Notes: generated by a model not told the origin, from the letters alone. 51,840 nt of DNA from Rubrivivax gelatinosus (GCF_016583785.1 NZ_NRRU01000030.1:1-51840); one strand, 5' to 3'. Positions 18,944-27,870 are shown, counted from the first letter of the stretch. Made by a program: numbers and translations.

Positions 18944-19890
18944 ACCCCCTGGGCAAGGTCGCCGTGCTGATGGGCGGATCCAGCGCTGAGCGGCAGGTGT
19001 CGCTGATGTCGGGCAACGGCGTGCTGCAGGCGCTGCGTTCGGCCGGTGTCGACGCCCAGCCTTTCGACCCGGCCGAGCGCGAACTCGCCGAGCTGAAACA
19101 CGCCGGCTACGAACGCGCCTTCATCGCGCTGCACGGCCGCCACGGCGAGGACGGCACGGTGCAGGGTGCGCTCGAGCTGCTGCGCATCCCGTACACCGGC
19201 TCGGGCGTGATGGCCAGCGCGATCGCGATGGACAAGGTGATGACCAAGCGCATCTGGGCCGCCGAAGGGCTGCCGACGCCGCGCTGGGTCTGGCTGGCGC
19301 CGGGGCAGCGCGCGCGCGAGGACATCATCACCGTGCCGGACCGCATCGGCCTGCCGCTGATCGTCAAGCCGCCGCGCGAAGGGTCGTCGATCGGCATCAC
19401 CAAGGTGCTGGGCTACTCGCAGATGCAGGACGCGGTGACGCTGGCCGGCGAGTACGACAGCGACGTGCTGTGCGAGGAGTTCATCGACGGCGTCGAAGTC
19501 ACCTGCGCGGTGCTGGGCGAAGGTGCTGCGGCGCGTGCGCTGCCGGTGATCCGCATCGAGGCGCCCGACGGCAACTACGACTTCGAGCACAAGTACTTCT
19601 CCGAGGAGACCGGCTACCACTGCCCGAGCGGCCTGCCGCCGGCCGAGGAAGCCGAGATCCAGCGCCTGACGCTGGCCGCCTACCGGCTGCTGGGCTGCCG
19701 CGGCTGGGGCCGCGCCGACCTGATGATCCGGCGCAGCGACCGCAAGCCCTTCCTGCTGGAGATGAACACCAGCCCGGGCATGACCAGCCACTCGCTGGTG
19801 CCGCTGGCTGCGCGTGTCGCCGGCCTGAGCTACGAGCAGCTGTGCGTGCACGTGCTCGAGGGCGCCGCGCTCGACCACCCGGGGACCTGA
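18940..19890 (+). CDS. ddl: D-alanine:D-alanine ligase
   Basis: A 316-residue ATP-grasp enzyme making the D-Ala-D-Ala dipeptide used by MurF. N-terminal motif is [14 protein letters not shown], substrate motif [13 protein letters not shown], then [17 protein letters not shown] and the ATP/Mg motif [12 protein letters not shown] near the C-terminus. Size and cluster position match DdlB. The residues that would mark D-Ala-D-Lac specificity were not seen. It overlaps murC by 4 bases and ends 7 bases before ftsQ. Confidence 0.95.
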   Translation: MNPLGKVAVLMGGSSAERQVSLMSGNGVLQALRSAGVDAQPFDPAERELAELKHAGYERAFIALHGRHGEDGTVQGALELLRIPYTGSGVMASAIAMDKVMTKRIWAAEGLPTPRWVWLAPGQRAREDIITVPDRIGLPLIVKPPREGSSIGITKVLGYSQMQDAVTLAGEYDSDVLCEEFIDGVEVTCAVLGEGAAARALPVIRIEAPDGNYDFEHKYFSEETGYHCPSGLPPAEEAEIQRLTLAAYRLLGCRGWGRADLMIRRSDRKPFLLEMNTSPGMTSHSLVPLAARVAGLSYEQLCVHVLEGAALDHPGT

Positions 19891-19897
19891 GGACGCC

Positions 19898-20680
19898 ATG
19901 CTGCGAGCCGCCACCCTGCCGCTGGACGAACAACCGATGGACGTGCGCCTGATGAACGGCGTCGCCAGCGGGGTGTTCGTGCTCGCCGGCGCGGCGCTGC
20001 TGGCGGCCGGCGTGATGTGGCTGGTGCGGGCGCCGCAGTTCACGATCCGCGGCGTCGAGATCGACGGCGACATGGGGCGCAACAGCGTCAACACCATCCG
20101 CGCCAACGCGATGCCGCGGCTGCGCGGCAACTTCTTCAGCCTGGATCTGCAGCAGGGGCGCGATGCCTTCGAGGCCGTGCCCTGGGTGCGCAGCGCCGTC
20201 GTGCGCCGCGTCTGGCCCGACCGGCTGGCGGTGCGGCTGGAAGAGCACCGCGCCGCCGCCGTCTGGCAGGGCGAGGACGGCAACGACCGGCTCGTCAACA
20301 GCTTCGGCGAAATCTTCGACGCCAACGTCGGCGACGTCGAGGACGAAGGCCTGCCGGTGTTCTCGGGCCCCGACGCCGAGGCCGCCGGCGTGCTGGCGAT
20401 GTTCCGCCGGCTCGGGCCGCTGCTGGCGCCGCTGGACGCCGCGGTCGAGGAACTGCATCTGTCGCACCGCGGCTCCTGGAGCGTCGAGCTGGACAACGGC
20501 GCGACGCTGGAACTGGGCCGCGGCAGCGAGGACGAGGTGATCGAACGTGCGGCGCGTTTCGTGCGCACGCTGCCCGAGGTCACGGCGCGCTGGCGTGCGC
20601 CGCTGGAATACGCCGACCTGCGCCACACCGACGGCTATGCGGTGCGGCTGCGCGGCGTCACGACGAAGACGATCAACTGA
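19898..20680 (+). CDS. ftsQ: Cell division protein FtsQ
   Basis: A 260-residue bitopic divisome protein that links FtsA/FtsK to FtsB/FtsL. There is a short cytoplasmic tail, one transmembrane helix (about 22-43) and a POTRA domain starting at APQFTIRGVEIDGDM (about 45-117). The FtsQ beta domain follows, with VRRVWPDRLAVRLEEHRAAAVW. ATG 19898 follows GAGGA at the end of ddl. A later ATG at 19937 is possible but has no better ribosome-binding site. Confidence 0.93.
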   Translation: MLRAATLPLDEQPMDVRLMNGVASGVFVLAGAALLAAGVMWLVRAPQFTIRGVEIDGDMGRNSVNTIRANAMPRLRGNFFSLDLQQGRDAFEAVPWVRSAVVRRVWPDRLAVRLEEHRAAAVWQGEDGNDRLVNSFGEIFDANVGDVEDEGLPVFSGPDAEAAGVLAMFRRLGPLLAPLDAAVEELHLSHRGSWSVELDNGATLELGRGSEDEVIERAARFVRTLPEVTARWRAPLEYADLRHTDGYAVRLRGVTTKTIN

Positions 20681-20688
20681 AGGAACAC

Positions 20689-21921
20689 ATGGCCAAGGAA
20701 TACAAGGATCTCGTCTTCGGCCTGGACATCGGCACCGCCAAGGTCATGGTGGTGGCCGCCGAGGTGCTGCCCGACGGTGAGCTGCGCGTCGCGGGGCTGG
20801 GCGTCGCGACGACGCATGGCTTGAAGCGCGGCGTCGTCGTCAACATCGACGCCACCGTGCAGAGCATCCAGCAGGCGCTGAAGGAGGCCGAGATGATGGC
20901 CGCCTGCAAGATCGACCGCGTCTACACCGGCATCACTGGCAGCCACATCCGCGGCCAGAACTCCACCGGCATGGTCATCGTGCGCGACAACCGCGAGGTG
21001 ACGACGGTGGACGTGGCGCGTGTCGTCGAGACCGCCAAGGCGATCAACATCCCCAACGACCAGCGCCTGCTGCTGGTCGAGCCGCAGGAGTTCGTGATCG
21101 ACGGCCACGAGGTCAAGGAGCCGATCGGCATGAGCGGCTCGCGGCTCGAGGTCAAGGTCCACATCGTCACCGGCGCTCAAAGTGCCGCCGAGAACATCCT
21201 GAAGTGCGTGCGCCGCTGCGGCCTGGAGGTCGAGCGCCTGGTGCTCAACCCCAGCGCCAGCGCCGCCGCGGTGCTGACCGAGGACGAGAAGTCGCTCGGC
21301 GTGGCCGTCGTCGACATCGGCGCCGGCACCACCGACGTCCAGATCTACACCGACGGCAGCGTGCGCCACACCGCCGTGATCCCGATCGCCGGCGACCTGA
21401 TCACGAGCGACATCGCGATGGCGCTGCGCACGCCGACCAAGGACGCCGAGGAGATCAAGGTCGAACACGGCGTCGCCAAGCAACTGCTGGCCGACCCGGG
21501 CGACCAGGTCGAGGTGCCGGGGCTGGGCGACCGCTCGCCGCGCATGCTCAGCAAGCAGGCACTGGCCGGCGTCATCGAGCCGCGTGTCGAGGAGATCTTC
21601 ACCCTCGTGCACCAGGTCATCCGCGAGAGCGGCTACGAGGAGCTGCTGTCCTCGGGGATCGTCATCACCGGCGGCTCGTCGGTGATGCCCGGGATGATCG
21701 AACTCGGCGAAGACATCTTTTTGAAGCCGGTGCGGCGTGGCCTGCCCACGTACCACGCCGCACTCGGCGACATGGTCGCGAATCCGCGTTCAGCCACCGT
21801 CATGGGGCTGCTCGAGGAGGCGCGTCTTGCCAGGCAACGCGGTCACAAGGCCGCGGCTCAGGCGGGGTCGGTGACGACGCTGCTGGGCCGCGCCAAGGAC
21901 TGGTTCCTGGGGAATTTCTGA
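20689..21921 (+). CDS. ftsA: Cell division protein FtsA
   Basis: A 410-residue actin-like ATPase that tethers FtsZ to the membrane. It shows the N-terminal phosphate 1 motif LVFGLDIGTAKVMVVAAE, the 1C subdomain (about 85-165), phosphate 2 AVVDIGAGTTDVQIY and adenosine motif GIVITGGSSVMPGM. The C-terminal amphipathic membrane-targeting helix is in LLGRAKDWFLGNF. The start has AAGGA at 20680-20684 and the gene begins 8 bases after ftsQ. Confidence 0.96.
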   Translation: MAKEYKDLVFGLDIGTAKVMVVAAEVLPDGELRVAGLGVATTHGLKRGVVVNIDATVQSIQQALKEAEMMAACKIDRVYTGITGSHIRGQNSTGMVIVRDNREVTTVDVARVVETAKAINIPNDQRLLLVEPQEFVIDGHEVKEPIGMSGSRLEVKVHIVTGAQSAAENILKCVRRCGLEVERLVLNPSASAAAVLTEDEKSLGVAVVDIGAGTTDVQIYTDGSVRHTAVIPIAGDLITSDIAMALRTPTKDAEEIKVEHGVAKQLLADPGDQVEVPGLGDRSPRMLSKQALAGVIEPRVEEIFTLVHQVIRESGYEELLSSGIVITGGSSVMPGMIELGEDIFLKPVRRGLPTYHAALGDMVANPRSATVMGLLEEARLARQRGHKAAAQAGSVTTLLGRAKDWFLGNF

Positions 21922-21993
21922 GCAAGGCCCGCAACGAGGCCCGTTACTCCGTCAAGTCAACCGTCCGGCAACTGCATTCATAGGAGGCTCCAC

Positions 21994-23226
21994 ATGCCCA
22001 TCGAAATGATCGAGGAATTCGACCAAGGCACGCAGATCAAGGTGATCGGCGTCGGTGGCGGCGGCGGCAATGCCGTCGAACACATGATTTCCCAGGGCGT
22101 GCAGGGCGTGGATTTCATCTGCGCCAACACCGACTCGCAGGCCCTGCACCGCAGCGGCGCGAGCACGCTGGTGCAGCTCGGCAGCACCGGCCTGGGCGCG
22201 GGCGCCAAGCCCGACGTCGGCCGCTCAGCCGCCGAAGAGGCCGTCGACCGCATCCGCGAGTCGATCGCCGGCGCGCACATGCTGTTCATCACCGCCGGCA
22301 TGGGCGGCGGCACCGGCACCGGCGCGGCGCCCGTCATCGCCCGCATCGCCAAGGACATGGGCATCCTGACGGTGGGTGTCGTCACCAAGCCCTTCGAGTT
22401 CGAAGGCAAGCGCCGCGGCAAGCAGGCCGACGACGGCGTCAGCGAGCTCGAGGCCAACGTCGACAGCCTGATCGTCGTTCTCAACGAGAAGCTGCTCGAC
22501 GTGATGGGCGACGACGTCACCCAGGACCAGGCCTTCGCGCACGCCAACGACGTGCTGAAGAACGCCGTCGGCGGCATCAGCGACATCATCCACATCCCCG
22601 GCCTCGTCAACGTCGACTTCGAGGACGTGAAGACGGTGATGAGCGAGCCCGGCAAGGCGATGATGGGCACGGCCACCGCCAGCGGCCCGGACCGCGCGAC
22701 CAAGGCCGCCGACGCCGCCGTCGCCTGCCCGCTGCTCGAAGGCATCGACCTGTCGGGCGCACGCGGCGTGCTGGTGCTGATCGCCGCGAGCAAGGCGACC
22801 TTCAAGCTCGCCGAGAGCCGCAACGCGATGAACACGATCCGCCGCTACGCCGCGGAGGACGCGCACGTCATCTACGGCACGGCCTACGACGAAAGCCTGG
22901 GCGACCAGCTGCGCGTGACCGTGATCGCCACGGGCCTGAGCTCGGCGCGCCGCCAGGAAAGCCGCCCGGCGCCGCCGCTGGCCGTCGTGCAGCAGGCCCC
23001 GGCCGCACAGCCGGTGCTGCGCACCGGCACCGACAACCTGCCGATCCTGACGCAGCAGGCCGTCGGCGCGCCGAGCGTGCCGCCGACGCACGACTACCAG
23101 GGCCTGAACACGCCCAGCGTCTGGCGCAGCGGCCGCAGCCAGGCCGCGGCCAAGGTCGACGCGCTGGCCAGCAACGGCATGGACGAGATCGAGATCCCGG
23201 CCTTCCTGCGCAAGCAGGCTGACTGA
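21994..23226 (+). CDS. ftsZ: Cell division GTPase FtsZ
   Basis: A 410-residue tubulin homologue that forms the Z-ring. The GTP-binding signature GGGTGTG is at 104-110, preceded by VIGVGGGGGNAVEHM. The T7-loop region reads NVDFEDVKTVM. A variable linker (about 318-395) leads to the conserved C-terminal peptide DEIEIPAFLRKQAD, the docking site for FtsA and ZipA-type partners. A very strong ribosome-binding site (AGGAGG at 21983-21988) precedes ATG 21994. A 72-base gap from ftsA leaves room for a separate promoter, but none is convincing. It is the last gene of the cluster, followed by a strong terminator. Confidence 0.98.
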   Translation: MPIEMIEEFDQGTQIKVIGVGGGGGNAVEHMISQGVQGVDFICANTDSQALHRSGASTLVQLGSTGLGAGAKPDVGRSAAEEAVDRIRESIAGAHMLFITAGMGGGTGTGAAPVIARIAKDMGILTVGVVTKPFEFEGKRRGKQADDGVSELEANVDSLIVVLNEKLLDVMGDDVTQDQAFAHANDVLKNAVGGISDIIHIPGLVNVDFEDVKTVMSEPGKAMMGTATASGPDRATKAADAAVACPLLEGIDLSGARGVLVLIAASKATFKLAESRNAMNTIRRYAAEDAHVIYGTAYDESLGDQLRVTVIATGLSSARRQESRPAPPLAVVQQAPAAQPVLRTGTDNLPILTQQAVGAPSVPPTHDYQGLNTPSVWRSGRSQAAAKVDALASNGMDEIEIPAFLRKQAD

Positions 23227-23260
23227 GCCGGCAGACGCCGCAGAGCTGACTGGACGGATT

Positions 23261-23289
23261 GGGGCGGCCTGCGGGCCGCCCCTTTTTGT
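23261..23289 (+). terminator. Intrinsic terminator of ftsZ and the dcw cluster
   Basis: A 9-bp perfect stem, GGGGCGGCC (23261-23269) with GGCCGCCCC (23274-23282) and loop TGCG, is followed immediately by TTTTTG. It lies 35 bases after the ftsZ stop. Confidence 0.92.
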
Positions 23290-23294
23290 TTGCC

Positions 23295-23329
23295 GCGAAA
23301 AAAAGCCGCCCGTGTGACCGGGCGGCTTT
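23295..23329 (-). terminator. Intrinsic terminator of the M48-like gene (minus strand)
   Basis: An 11-bp stem, AAAGCCGCCCG (23302-23312) with CGGGCGGCTTT (23319-23329). On the minus strand it runs into a T-tract (the A7 run at 23298-23304 on the plus strand). It faces the ftsZ terminator back to back and closes the convergent gene 23351-24178. Confidence 0.85.
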
Positions 23330-23350
23330 CGTTGGGCGGGTGCCGGCGTG

Positions 23351-24178
23351 TCAGAGCGCCAGCACGGCCTGGCTGCGCGCGAAGGTGCCGGCGGTCGCGT
23401 TCTGCGCGTCCATGCAGCGGCTTTCTTCGGCCGGCGTGCTGCGCAGCACGCCGAGTGCGACGCGCTGCGCCAGCGGCTTGGCCACGCCCAGGGTCTCGAG
23501 CGAGCGCACGCCGAAAGCGTCGGCTTGCAGCTCGAAGCGCTTGTTCAGGCCGGCGACCACGCAGGTGCCCAGGCCCAGGCCGGTGTCGGCGGCAGCGCCG
23601 CTGGCGACGACCGAGGCGCTCAGCGTCGGCAGCATGCCGAAGCTCAGCAGGCTGGTCGCGTACAGGCCCGTGGACAGCAGGCGCAGCGCCGAGGTGCGCG
23701 TGCCGTGGCGGTAGACGCCGTGGCCGATCTCGCGCGACAGCGCGAAGGTCAGCGCATCGGGCCCGGTCTTGTCGACCAGCGTCGTCGTCGCGGTGACGAC
23801 GTAGTGCGGCGCGCGCAAACGGCTTTGCACCAGGTCGGTCGCGGGCTTGTCGGCGCGTGCATCGACGGCCGAGAAGATCACGTCACCGAGCCAGTCGCGG
23901 TCCAGCCAGGCACCGTTGTCGGCGACCTGCTGCGCCGCGTAGACGCTGCGGCATGCCGGGGCACGCATCGTCTCCAGCCGGGCCTTGGCCGGCTGTGCCG
24001 ACTCGTCGACCAGCAGCACCGTGAGTGCACCCGGCGCCAGCTTGAGGCCGGCGACAGCGGAGCAGTCGAAGCGCTCGGCGATGTATTTCGGCGCCGTGGC
24101 CGGAACGGCAGGCGAGGTGTAGAGCACTGCCTGGGCGGCCAGCGCCGTCGCGGCGATTGCTCTCTTTCCGTACTTCAT
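23351..24178 (-). CDS. Exported M48-like metallopeptidase with altered active site (RExxH)
   Basis: A 275-residue exported protein: signal peptide MKYGKRAIAATALAAQAVLY ending near residues 26-28, then an M48-like fold. The expected zinc motif HExxH reads SREIGH (Arg149, Glu150, His153), so the first zinc histidine is replaced by arginine through a CGC codon one transition from CAC. The third-ligand motif is kept as ELQAD (Glu216-Asp220), followed by AFGVRSL. ATG 24178 follows AAGGAAGG. It is either a pseudo-protease or a divergent peptidase. It is convergent with ftsZ and has its own promoter and terminator. Confidence 0.7.
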   Translation of the reverse strand: MKYGKRAIAATALAAQAVLYTSPAVPATAPKYIAERFDCSAVAGLKLAPGALTVLLVDESAQPAKARLETMRAPACRSVYAAQQVADNGAWLDRDWLGDVIFSAVDARADKPATDLVQSRLRAPHYVVTATTTLVDKTGPDALTFALSREIGHGVYRHGTRTSALRLLSTGLYATSLLSFGMLPTLSASVVASGAAADTGLGLGTCVVAGLNKRFELQADAFGVRSLETLGVAKPLAQRVALGVLRSTPAEESRCMDAQNATAGTFARSQAVLAL

Positions 24179-24257
24179 GACTTCCTTCCTTCTGCGATGT
24201 GGCCGCCTGCGTGCCACGGTTTGCTTGGCCAGGGTGGGAATCACTGTCAAGCTGGAC

Positions 24258-24286
24258 TTACAGTCTATCGGCTGGCCTTGGTCAAG
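24258..24286 (-). promoter_or_regulatory. Candidate sigma-70 promoter of the M48-like gene
   Basis: On the minus strand, TTGACC (plus coordinates 24281-24286) is followed after exactly 17 bases by TGTAAG (24258-24263). Matches are 5 of 6 and 4 of 6 to consensus. It predicts a leader of about 70 bases before the ATG at 24178. The rest of 24179-24442 shows no gene. Confidence 0.45.
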
Positions 24287-24442
24287 TAGTTGGGTGCAAA
24301 TCAAATCGCTTGCTGAATCGCATTCTGGCCGCAAACAAATCCAGCGGCCACGACCTCACCGCCACCTCTCGGCCAGGGTTCTTAAGACGGCCTTCACCTG
24401 GCGCATCCACAGTGAGGTCATCAGATCCACTGAACGATCGCC

Positions 24443-25774
24443 ATGAAAACCATCCATCGCACCTTCGCCGGGCTGCTGCTGGGCGTCAGCGCCCTGTGGC
24501 TGCTCGCCGAAGCCGCGGCGCTGCCCACGGCCCAGGGCGTGTTCGCCTGGCGCAACCTGCTGGTGCAGTACAGCGGCGTGCTGGGCATCGCGGTGATGAG
24601 CGTCGGCATGCTGCTGGCGCTGCGCCCGGCCTGGCTGGAAGAGCGCCTGCATGGCCTGGACAAGGGCTACCGGCTGCACAAGTGGCTGGGCGTCAGCGGC
24701 CTGGTGCTGTCCGTCGCCCACTGGCTGTTCGCCAAGGGCCCGAAGTGGCTGGTGCAGGCCGGCTGGCTGGAGCGCCCGCAGCGCGGCCCGCGGCCCGAGC
24801 CCGCCGACGCCTGGCTCGCCTGGCTGCAGGGCATGCGCCATCCGGCCGAGGAGATCGGCGAGTACGCCTTCTACGTGATGCTGGCGCTGATCACGATCGC
24901 GCTGATCAAACGTTTCCCGTACCGCCGCTTCTTCCAGACCCACCGCGCGATGGCGCTGGTCTACCTCGTGCTCGTCTTCCACTCGGTGGTGCTGAGCAAG
25001 CCCGAATACTGGCTGCAGCCGGTGGGCCTGGTGCTGGCGCCCTTGCTGGCCGTGGGCACCGTGGCCGCCTTCATCAGCCTGGCGCGCCGCATCGGCCGCG
25101 CACGCCGGGTCGAGGGGCGCATCGAGCAGGTCGAGTTCCTGCAGGCCGCGCAGGTCACCGCGGTGACGGTCCAGCTCGGCACCGGCTGGCGCGGCCACGC
25201 CGCCGGCCAGTTCGCCTTCGTCACCTTCGACGAGAACGAAGGCGCGCACCCGTTCACCATCAGCTCGGCCTGGGCCGGCGACGGCCGGCTGCGTTTCCTG
25301 ATCAAGGCGCTGGGCGACTACACGCGCACGCTGCCGCAGACGCTGAAGGCCGGTGCCGCCGTCGCCGTCGAAGGCCCGTACGGCAGCTTCCGCTTCGAGG
25401 GCGAGGCGCGGCGCCAGGTGTGGATCGGTGCCGGCATCGGCGTCACGCCTTTCGTCGCCCGGCTGCAGGCGCTGGCGCAGGCGCCGGACGGCCGCACGAT
25501 CGACATGTTCCACCCGACGACGACGCTGGACGCGCGCGTGATCGCCCGCCTCGAAGCCGACGCCCAGGCCGCCGGCGTGCGCCTGCACGTGCTGCAGGAC
25601 GCACGCGACGGCCGCCTCGACGGCGCCCGGCTGCGCCGCCTGGTGCCCGACTGGCTGCATGCCGACTTCTGGTTCTGCGGCCCCGCCGCCTTCGGCGAGG
25701 CGCTGGAGCGCGACCTGGCCGCCGCCGGCATGCCGGCCGGGCGCTTCCACCGCGAACTCTTCGAGATGCGCTGA
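24443..25774 (+). CDS. Ferric reductase-like membrane flavoprotein
   Basis: A 443-residue protein of the predicted ferric reductase/NADPH oxidase-like family. About six transmembrane helices (residues 5-215) carry haem-ligand-type histidines (RLHKWLGVSGLVLSVAHWLF; FQTHRAMALVYLVLVFHSVV). A ferredoxin-NADP reductase-like half follows: FAD-binding AHPFTISSAW at about 275, GPYGSFRF and a C-terminal NAD-binding part with GAGIGVTPFVA and FWFCGPAAFGEAL. It probably moves electrons from NAD(P)H across the inner membrane to a haem and an external acceptor such as Fe(III). Substrate is not provable here. It is convergent with the radical SAM gene. Confidence 0.82.
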   Translation: MKTIHRTFAGLLLGVSALWLLAEAAALPTAQGVFAWRNLLVQYSGVLGIAVMSVGMLLALRPAWLEERLHGLDKGYRLHKWLGVSGLVLSVAHWLFAKGPKWLVQAGWLERPQRGPRPEPADAWLAWLQGMRHPAEEIGEYAFYVMLALITIALIKRFPYRRFFQTHRAMALVYLVLVFHSVVLSKPEYWLQPVGLVLAPLLAVGTVAAFISLARRIGRARRVEGRIEQVEFLQAAQVTAVTVQLGTGWRGHAAGQFAFVTFDENEGAHPFTISSAWAGDGRLRFLIKALGDYTRTLPQTLKAGAAVAVEGPYGSFRFEGEARRQVWIGAGIGVTPFVARLQALAQAPDGRTIDMFHPTTTLDARVIARLEADAQAAGVRLHVLQDARDGRLDGARLRRLVPDWLHADFWFCGPAAFGEALERDLAAAGMPAGRFHRELFEMR

Positions 25775-25785
25775 GGCGGGACAGG

Positions 25786-25803
25786 CAAGGCCGCAAGGCC
25801 TTG
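25786..25803. terminator. GNRA hairpin between convergent genes
   Basis: CAAGGCC (25786-25792) pairs with GGCCTTG (25797-25803) around a GCAA tetraloop. It lies between the stop of the ferric reductase-like gene and the stop of the radical SAM gene. No T-run follows, so terminator function in either direction is tentative. Confidence 0.4.
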
Positions 25804-25813
25804 ACCGCCAGCT

Positions 25814-27730
25814 TCAGCCGCGCGCCAGCGCGCGCGCGATGCGTCCGCGTGCCACCGTCGGCTTGGGCACGCGCTGGTCGAACCAGCTGCGCACGTCGGC
25901 CTCCAGGCCGATGCCGTGCATGTAGTTGTAGATCGCCTTCTTCAGCGCGACGCCGAGCACGTCGTGGTCGACGCCGCTGGGGTCGACGAAGCCGACGTCG
26001 TTGCGTGCGAAGCTCGTCGGCGGCAGCGGCTGCAGCGTCACGCCGTAGGCCGCCGGGTCGCGCCCGACCGGCGAATGCACGGTGCAGGTGAAGCGGTGGA
26101 AGAAACCCGACTGGATGCAGCCGGCCTCGAAGAGCTGGCGCACGTACTCCAGCGCGTCGACCGTGTCCTGCACGGTCTGCGTCGGGAAGCCGTACATCAG
26201 GTAGGCGTGCACCAGGATGCCGGCGTCGCTGAAGGCGCGCGTGACCCGCGCCACCTGCTCGACCGACACGCCCTTCTGCATCAGCCCCAGCAGCCGGTCC
26301 GACGCCACCTCCAGCCCGCCGCTGATCGCGATGCAGCCGCTGTCGGCGAGCTGGCGGCAGAGCTCGGGGCTGAAGCTCTTCTCGAAGCGCACATTGCCCC
26401 ACCACGAGATCGGCAGCTGGCGGCGCTGCAGCTCGGCGGCCAGCGCCTTCAGCGACTTGGGCGGCGCGGCTTCGTCGACGAAGTGGAAACCCGTCTGCCC
26501 GGTCTCGGCGACGATGGCCTCGATGCGGTCGACCAGGGTCTCGGCGCCGGCGGCGTCGTAGCGCGAGATGTAGTCCAGACTGGTGTCGCAGAAGCTGCAC
26601 TTCTTCCAGTAGCAGCCGTGGGCCACCGTCAGCTTGTTCCAGCGCCCGTCGCTCCACAGCCGGTGCATCGGGTTGAGCATGTCCAGCAGCGACAGATAGC
26701 GGCCCAGCGGCAGCCCGTCCCAGGTCGGCGTGCCGACCTCGGCAAACGGCACGTCGGCCTCGCCGATGTCGATGTAGCGCACCGTGCCGCCCTCGTCGCG
26801 CACGAAGGTCCGCACCAGGCGCTGCTGCGAGCGTCTGCCGCCCCAGTGCTCCAGCAGCGCCAGCAGCGGGCGCTCGCCGGCGTCCAGCGTCACCGCGTCG
26901 ACGAAGTCGAACAGGCGCGCATCCGACAGCTCGCGCAGCTCGGTGTTGACGAAGCCGCCGCCCAGCGCCACGCGCAGCCCCGGCTGAACCGCCTTCATCG
27001 CCTGGGCGATGCGCAGCGCGCCGTAGACCGAGCCGGGGAAGGGCACGCTCAGCAGCACGACGTCGGGCCGGTGCTCGGCCAGCGCGGCCTGGGCCAGGCG
27101 CTCCAGCGTCGCGTCGACGAGATTGGGCGGCGCCGCCAGCGCCTGCGCCAGCGGCTCGAAACTCGGCTGGCTGGCCGCCAGCTGCTCGGCGTAGCGCACG
27201 AACTCGAAACGCGCGTCGACGGCGTCGCGCAGCACGTCGGCCAGGTCGTCCAGGTACAGCGTCGCCAGGTGGCGCGCGCGGTCCTGCGTGCCCAGCGCGC
27301 CGAAGGCCCAGGCCAGCGGGTCGCCGCCTTCGGGGTCGTCGGGGTCGACGTAGACGTCGAGCGAGCAGAAACGTGCGCCTTCGGGCAGGAAGGCGCGGCC
27401 GGCGATGCGGTGCGCCAGCGTCGCGTCGCCGCCTTGCAGGAAGCGGATCGTCGGCGTGATCGTCGCGGCGTAACGCTCGAACTGGGCCTCGAAGGCGTCC
27501 AGCCGCGGCGTGCGGCGCGCGGGCGGCAGCGCCGCGGCGGCGGCGCGCACGGCAGCCAGCCCGGCCGGCGTGAACAGCTCCAGCACCAGCGCCAGCGCGA
27601 GGTCGGTCTGCATCGCGGCGATGCCGCGCGAACGCAGAAAGCCGGTCAGGTAGGCGGTCGAGGGGTAGGGCGTGTTCAGCTGCGTCATCGGCGGGATGAC
27701 GGCGAGCACGCGCAGCGGGGGTGCGTTCAT
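25814..27730 (-). CDS. B12-binding-type radical SAM protein, CX4CX2C cluster motif
   Basis: A 638-residue protein resembling the COG1032-type cobalamin-binding radical SAM enzymes. The N-terminal part (to about 330) has the VLAVIPPMTQLNTPYPSTAYLTGFLRS opening (quoted in part) and a B12-domain-like VVLLSVPFPGSVYGALRIA ... GLRVALGGGFV. The radical SAM core has HGCYWKKCSFCDT, in which Cys373, Cys378 and Cys381 form CX4CX2C rather than the common CX3CX2C. A GG-E motif-like ISGGLEVASDRLL and HAYLMYGFPTQT follow. The B12 His motif (DxHxxG) is not visible, so cobalamin binding is uncertain. It stands alone; no precursor peptide or partner enzyme is recognisable nearby. Substrate unknown. Confidence 0.78.
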   Translation of the reverse strand: MNAPPLRVLAVIPPMTQLNTPYPSTAYLTGFLRSRGIAAMQTDLALALVLELFTPAGLAAVRAAAAALPPARRTPRLDAFEAQFERYAATITPTIRFLQGGDATLAHRIAGRAFLPEGARFCSLDVYVDPDDPEGGDPLAWAFGALGTQDRARHLATLYLDDLADVLRDAVDARFEFVRYAEQLAASQPSFEPLAQALAAPPNLVDATLERLAQAALAEHRPDVVLLSVPFPGSVYGALRIAQAMKAVQPGLRVALGGGFVNTELRELSDARLFDFVDAVTLDAGERPLLALLEHWGGRRSQQRLVRTFVRDEGGTVRYIDIGEADVPFAEVGTPTWDGLPLGRYLSLLDMLNPMHRLWSDGRWNKLTVAHGCYWKKCSFCDTSLDYISRYDAAGAETLVDRIEAIVAETGQTGFHFVDEAAPPKSLKALAAELQRRQLPISWWGNVRFEKSFSPELCRQLADSGCIAISGGLEVASDRLLGLMQKGVSVEQVARVTRAFSDAGILVHAYLMYGFPTQTVQDTVDALEYVRQLFEAGCIQSGFFHRFTCTVHSPVGRDPAAYGVTLQPLPPTSFARNDVGFVDPSGVDHDVLGVALKKAIYNYMHGIGLEADVRSWFDQRVPKPTVARGRIARALARG

Positions 27731-27803
27731 CGGAGCGGCGATTCTCGCCCGCGGCGGCGGTCACGCCCGGTGCAGGGGCGCCGGCGGCGCGGCACGGTGC
27801 TCG

Positions 27804-27827
27804 AGACTTGCCTTTTTCGGCAAGTCT
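27804..27827. repeat. 9-bp inverted repeat with T-rich loop in divergent intergenic region
   Basis: AGACTTGCC (27804-27812) and GGCAAGTCT (27819-27827) are exact inverse copies around TTTTTC. It lies about 75 bases upstream of the radical SAM start (27730, minus) and 135 upstream of the Bug receptor start (27962, plus). It could be an operator or an RNA hairpin; neither is proven. Confidence 0.5.
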
Positions 27828-27854
27828 GAAAGCTGCGAACCTCGGCTAGGCGCA

Positions 27855-27870
27855 AGGGAGCCTGCTCCCT
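27855..27870. promoter_or_regulatory. 16-bp palindrome, candidate operator
   Basis: AGGGAGC (27855-27861) and GCTCCCT (27864-27870) are exact inverse copies with a 2-base centre. The loop would be too short for a hairpin, which favours a dimeric protein binding site. It sits in the divergent region between the radical SAM gene and the Bug receptor gene. Confidence 0.45.
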
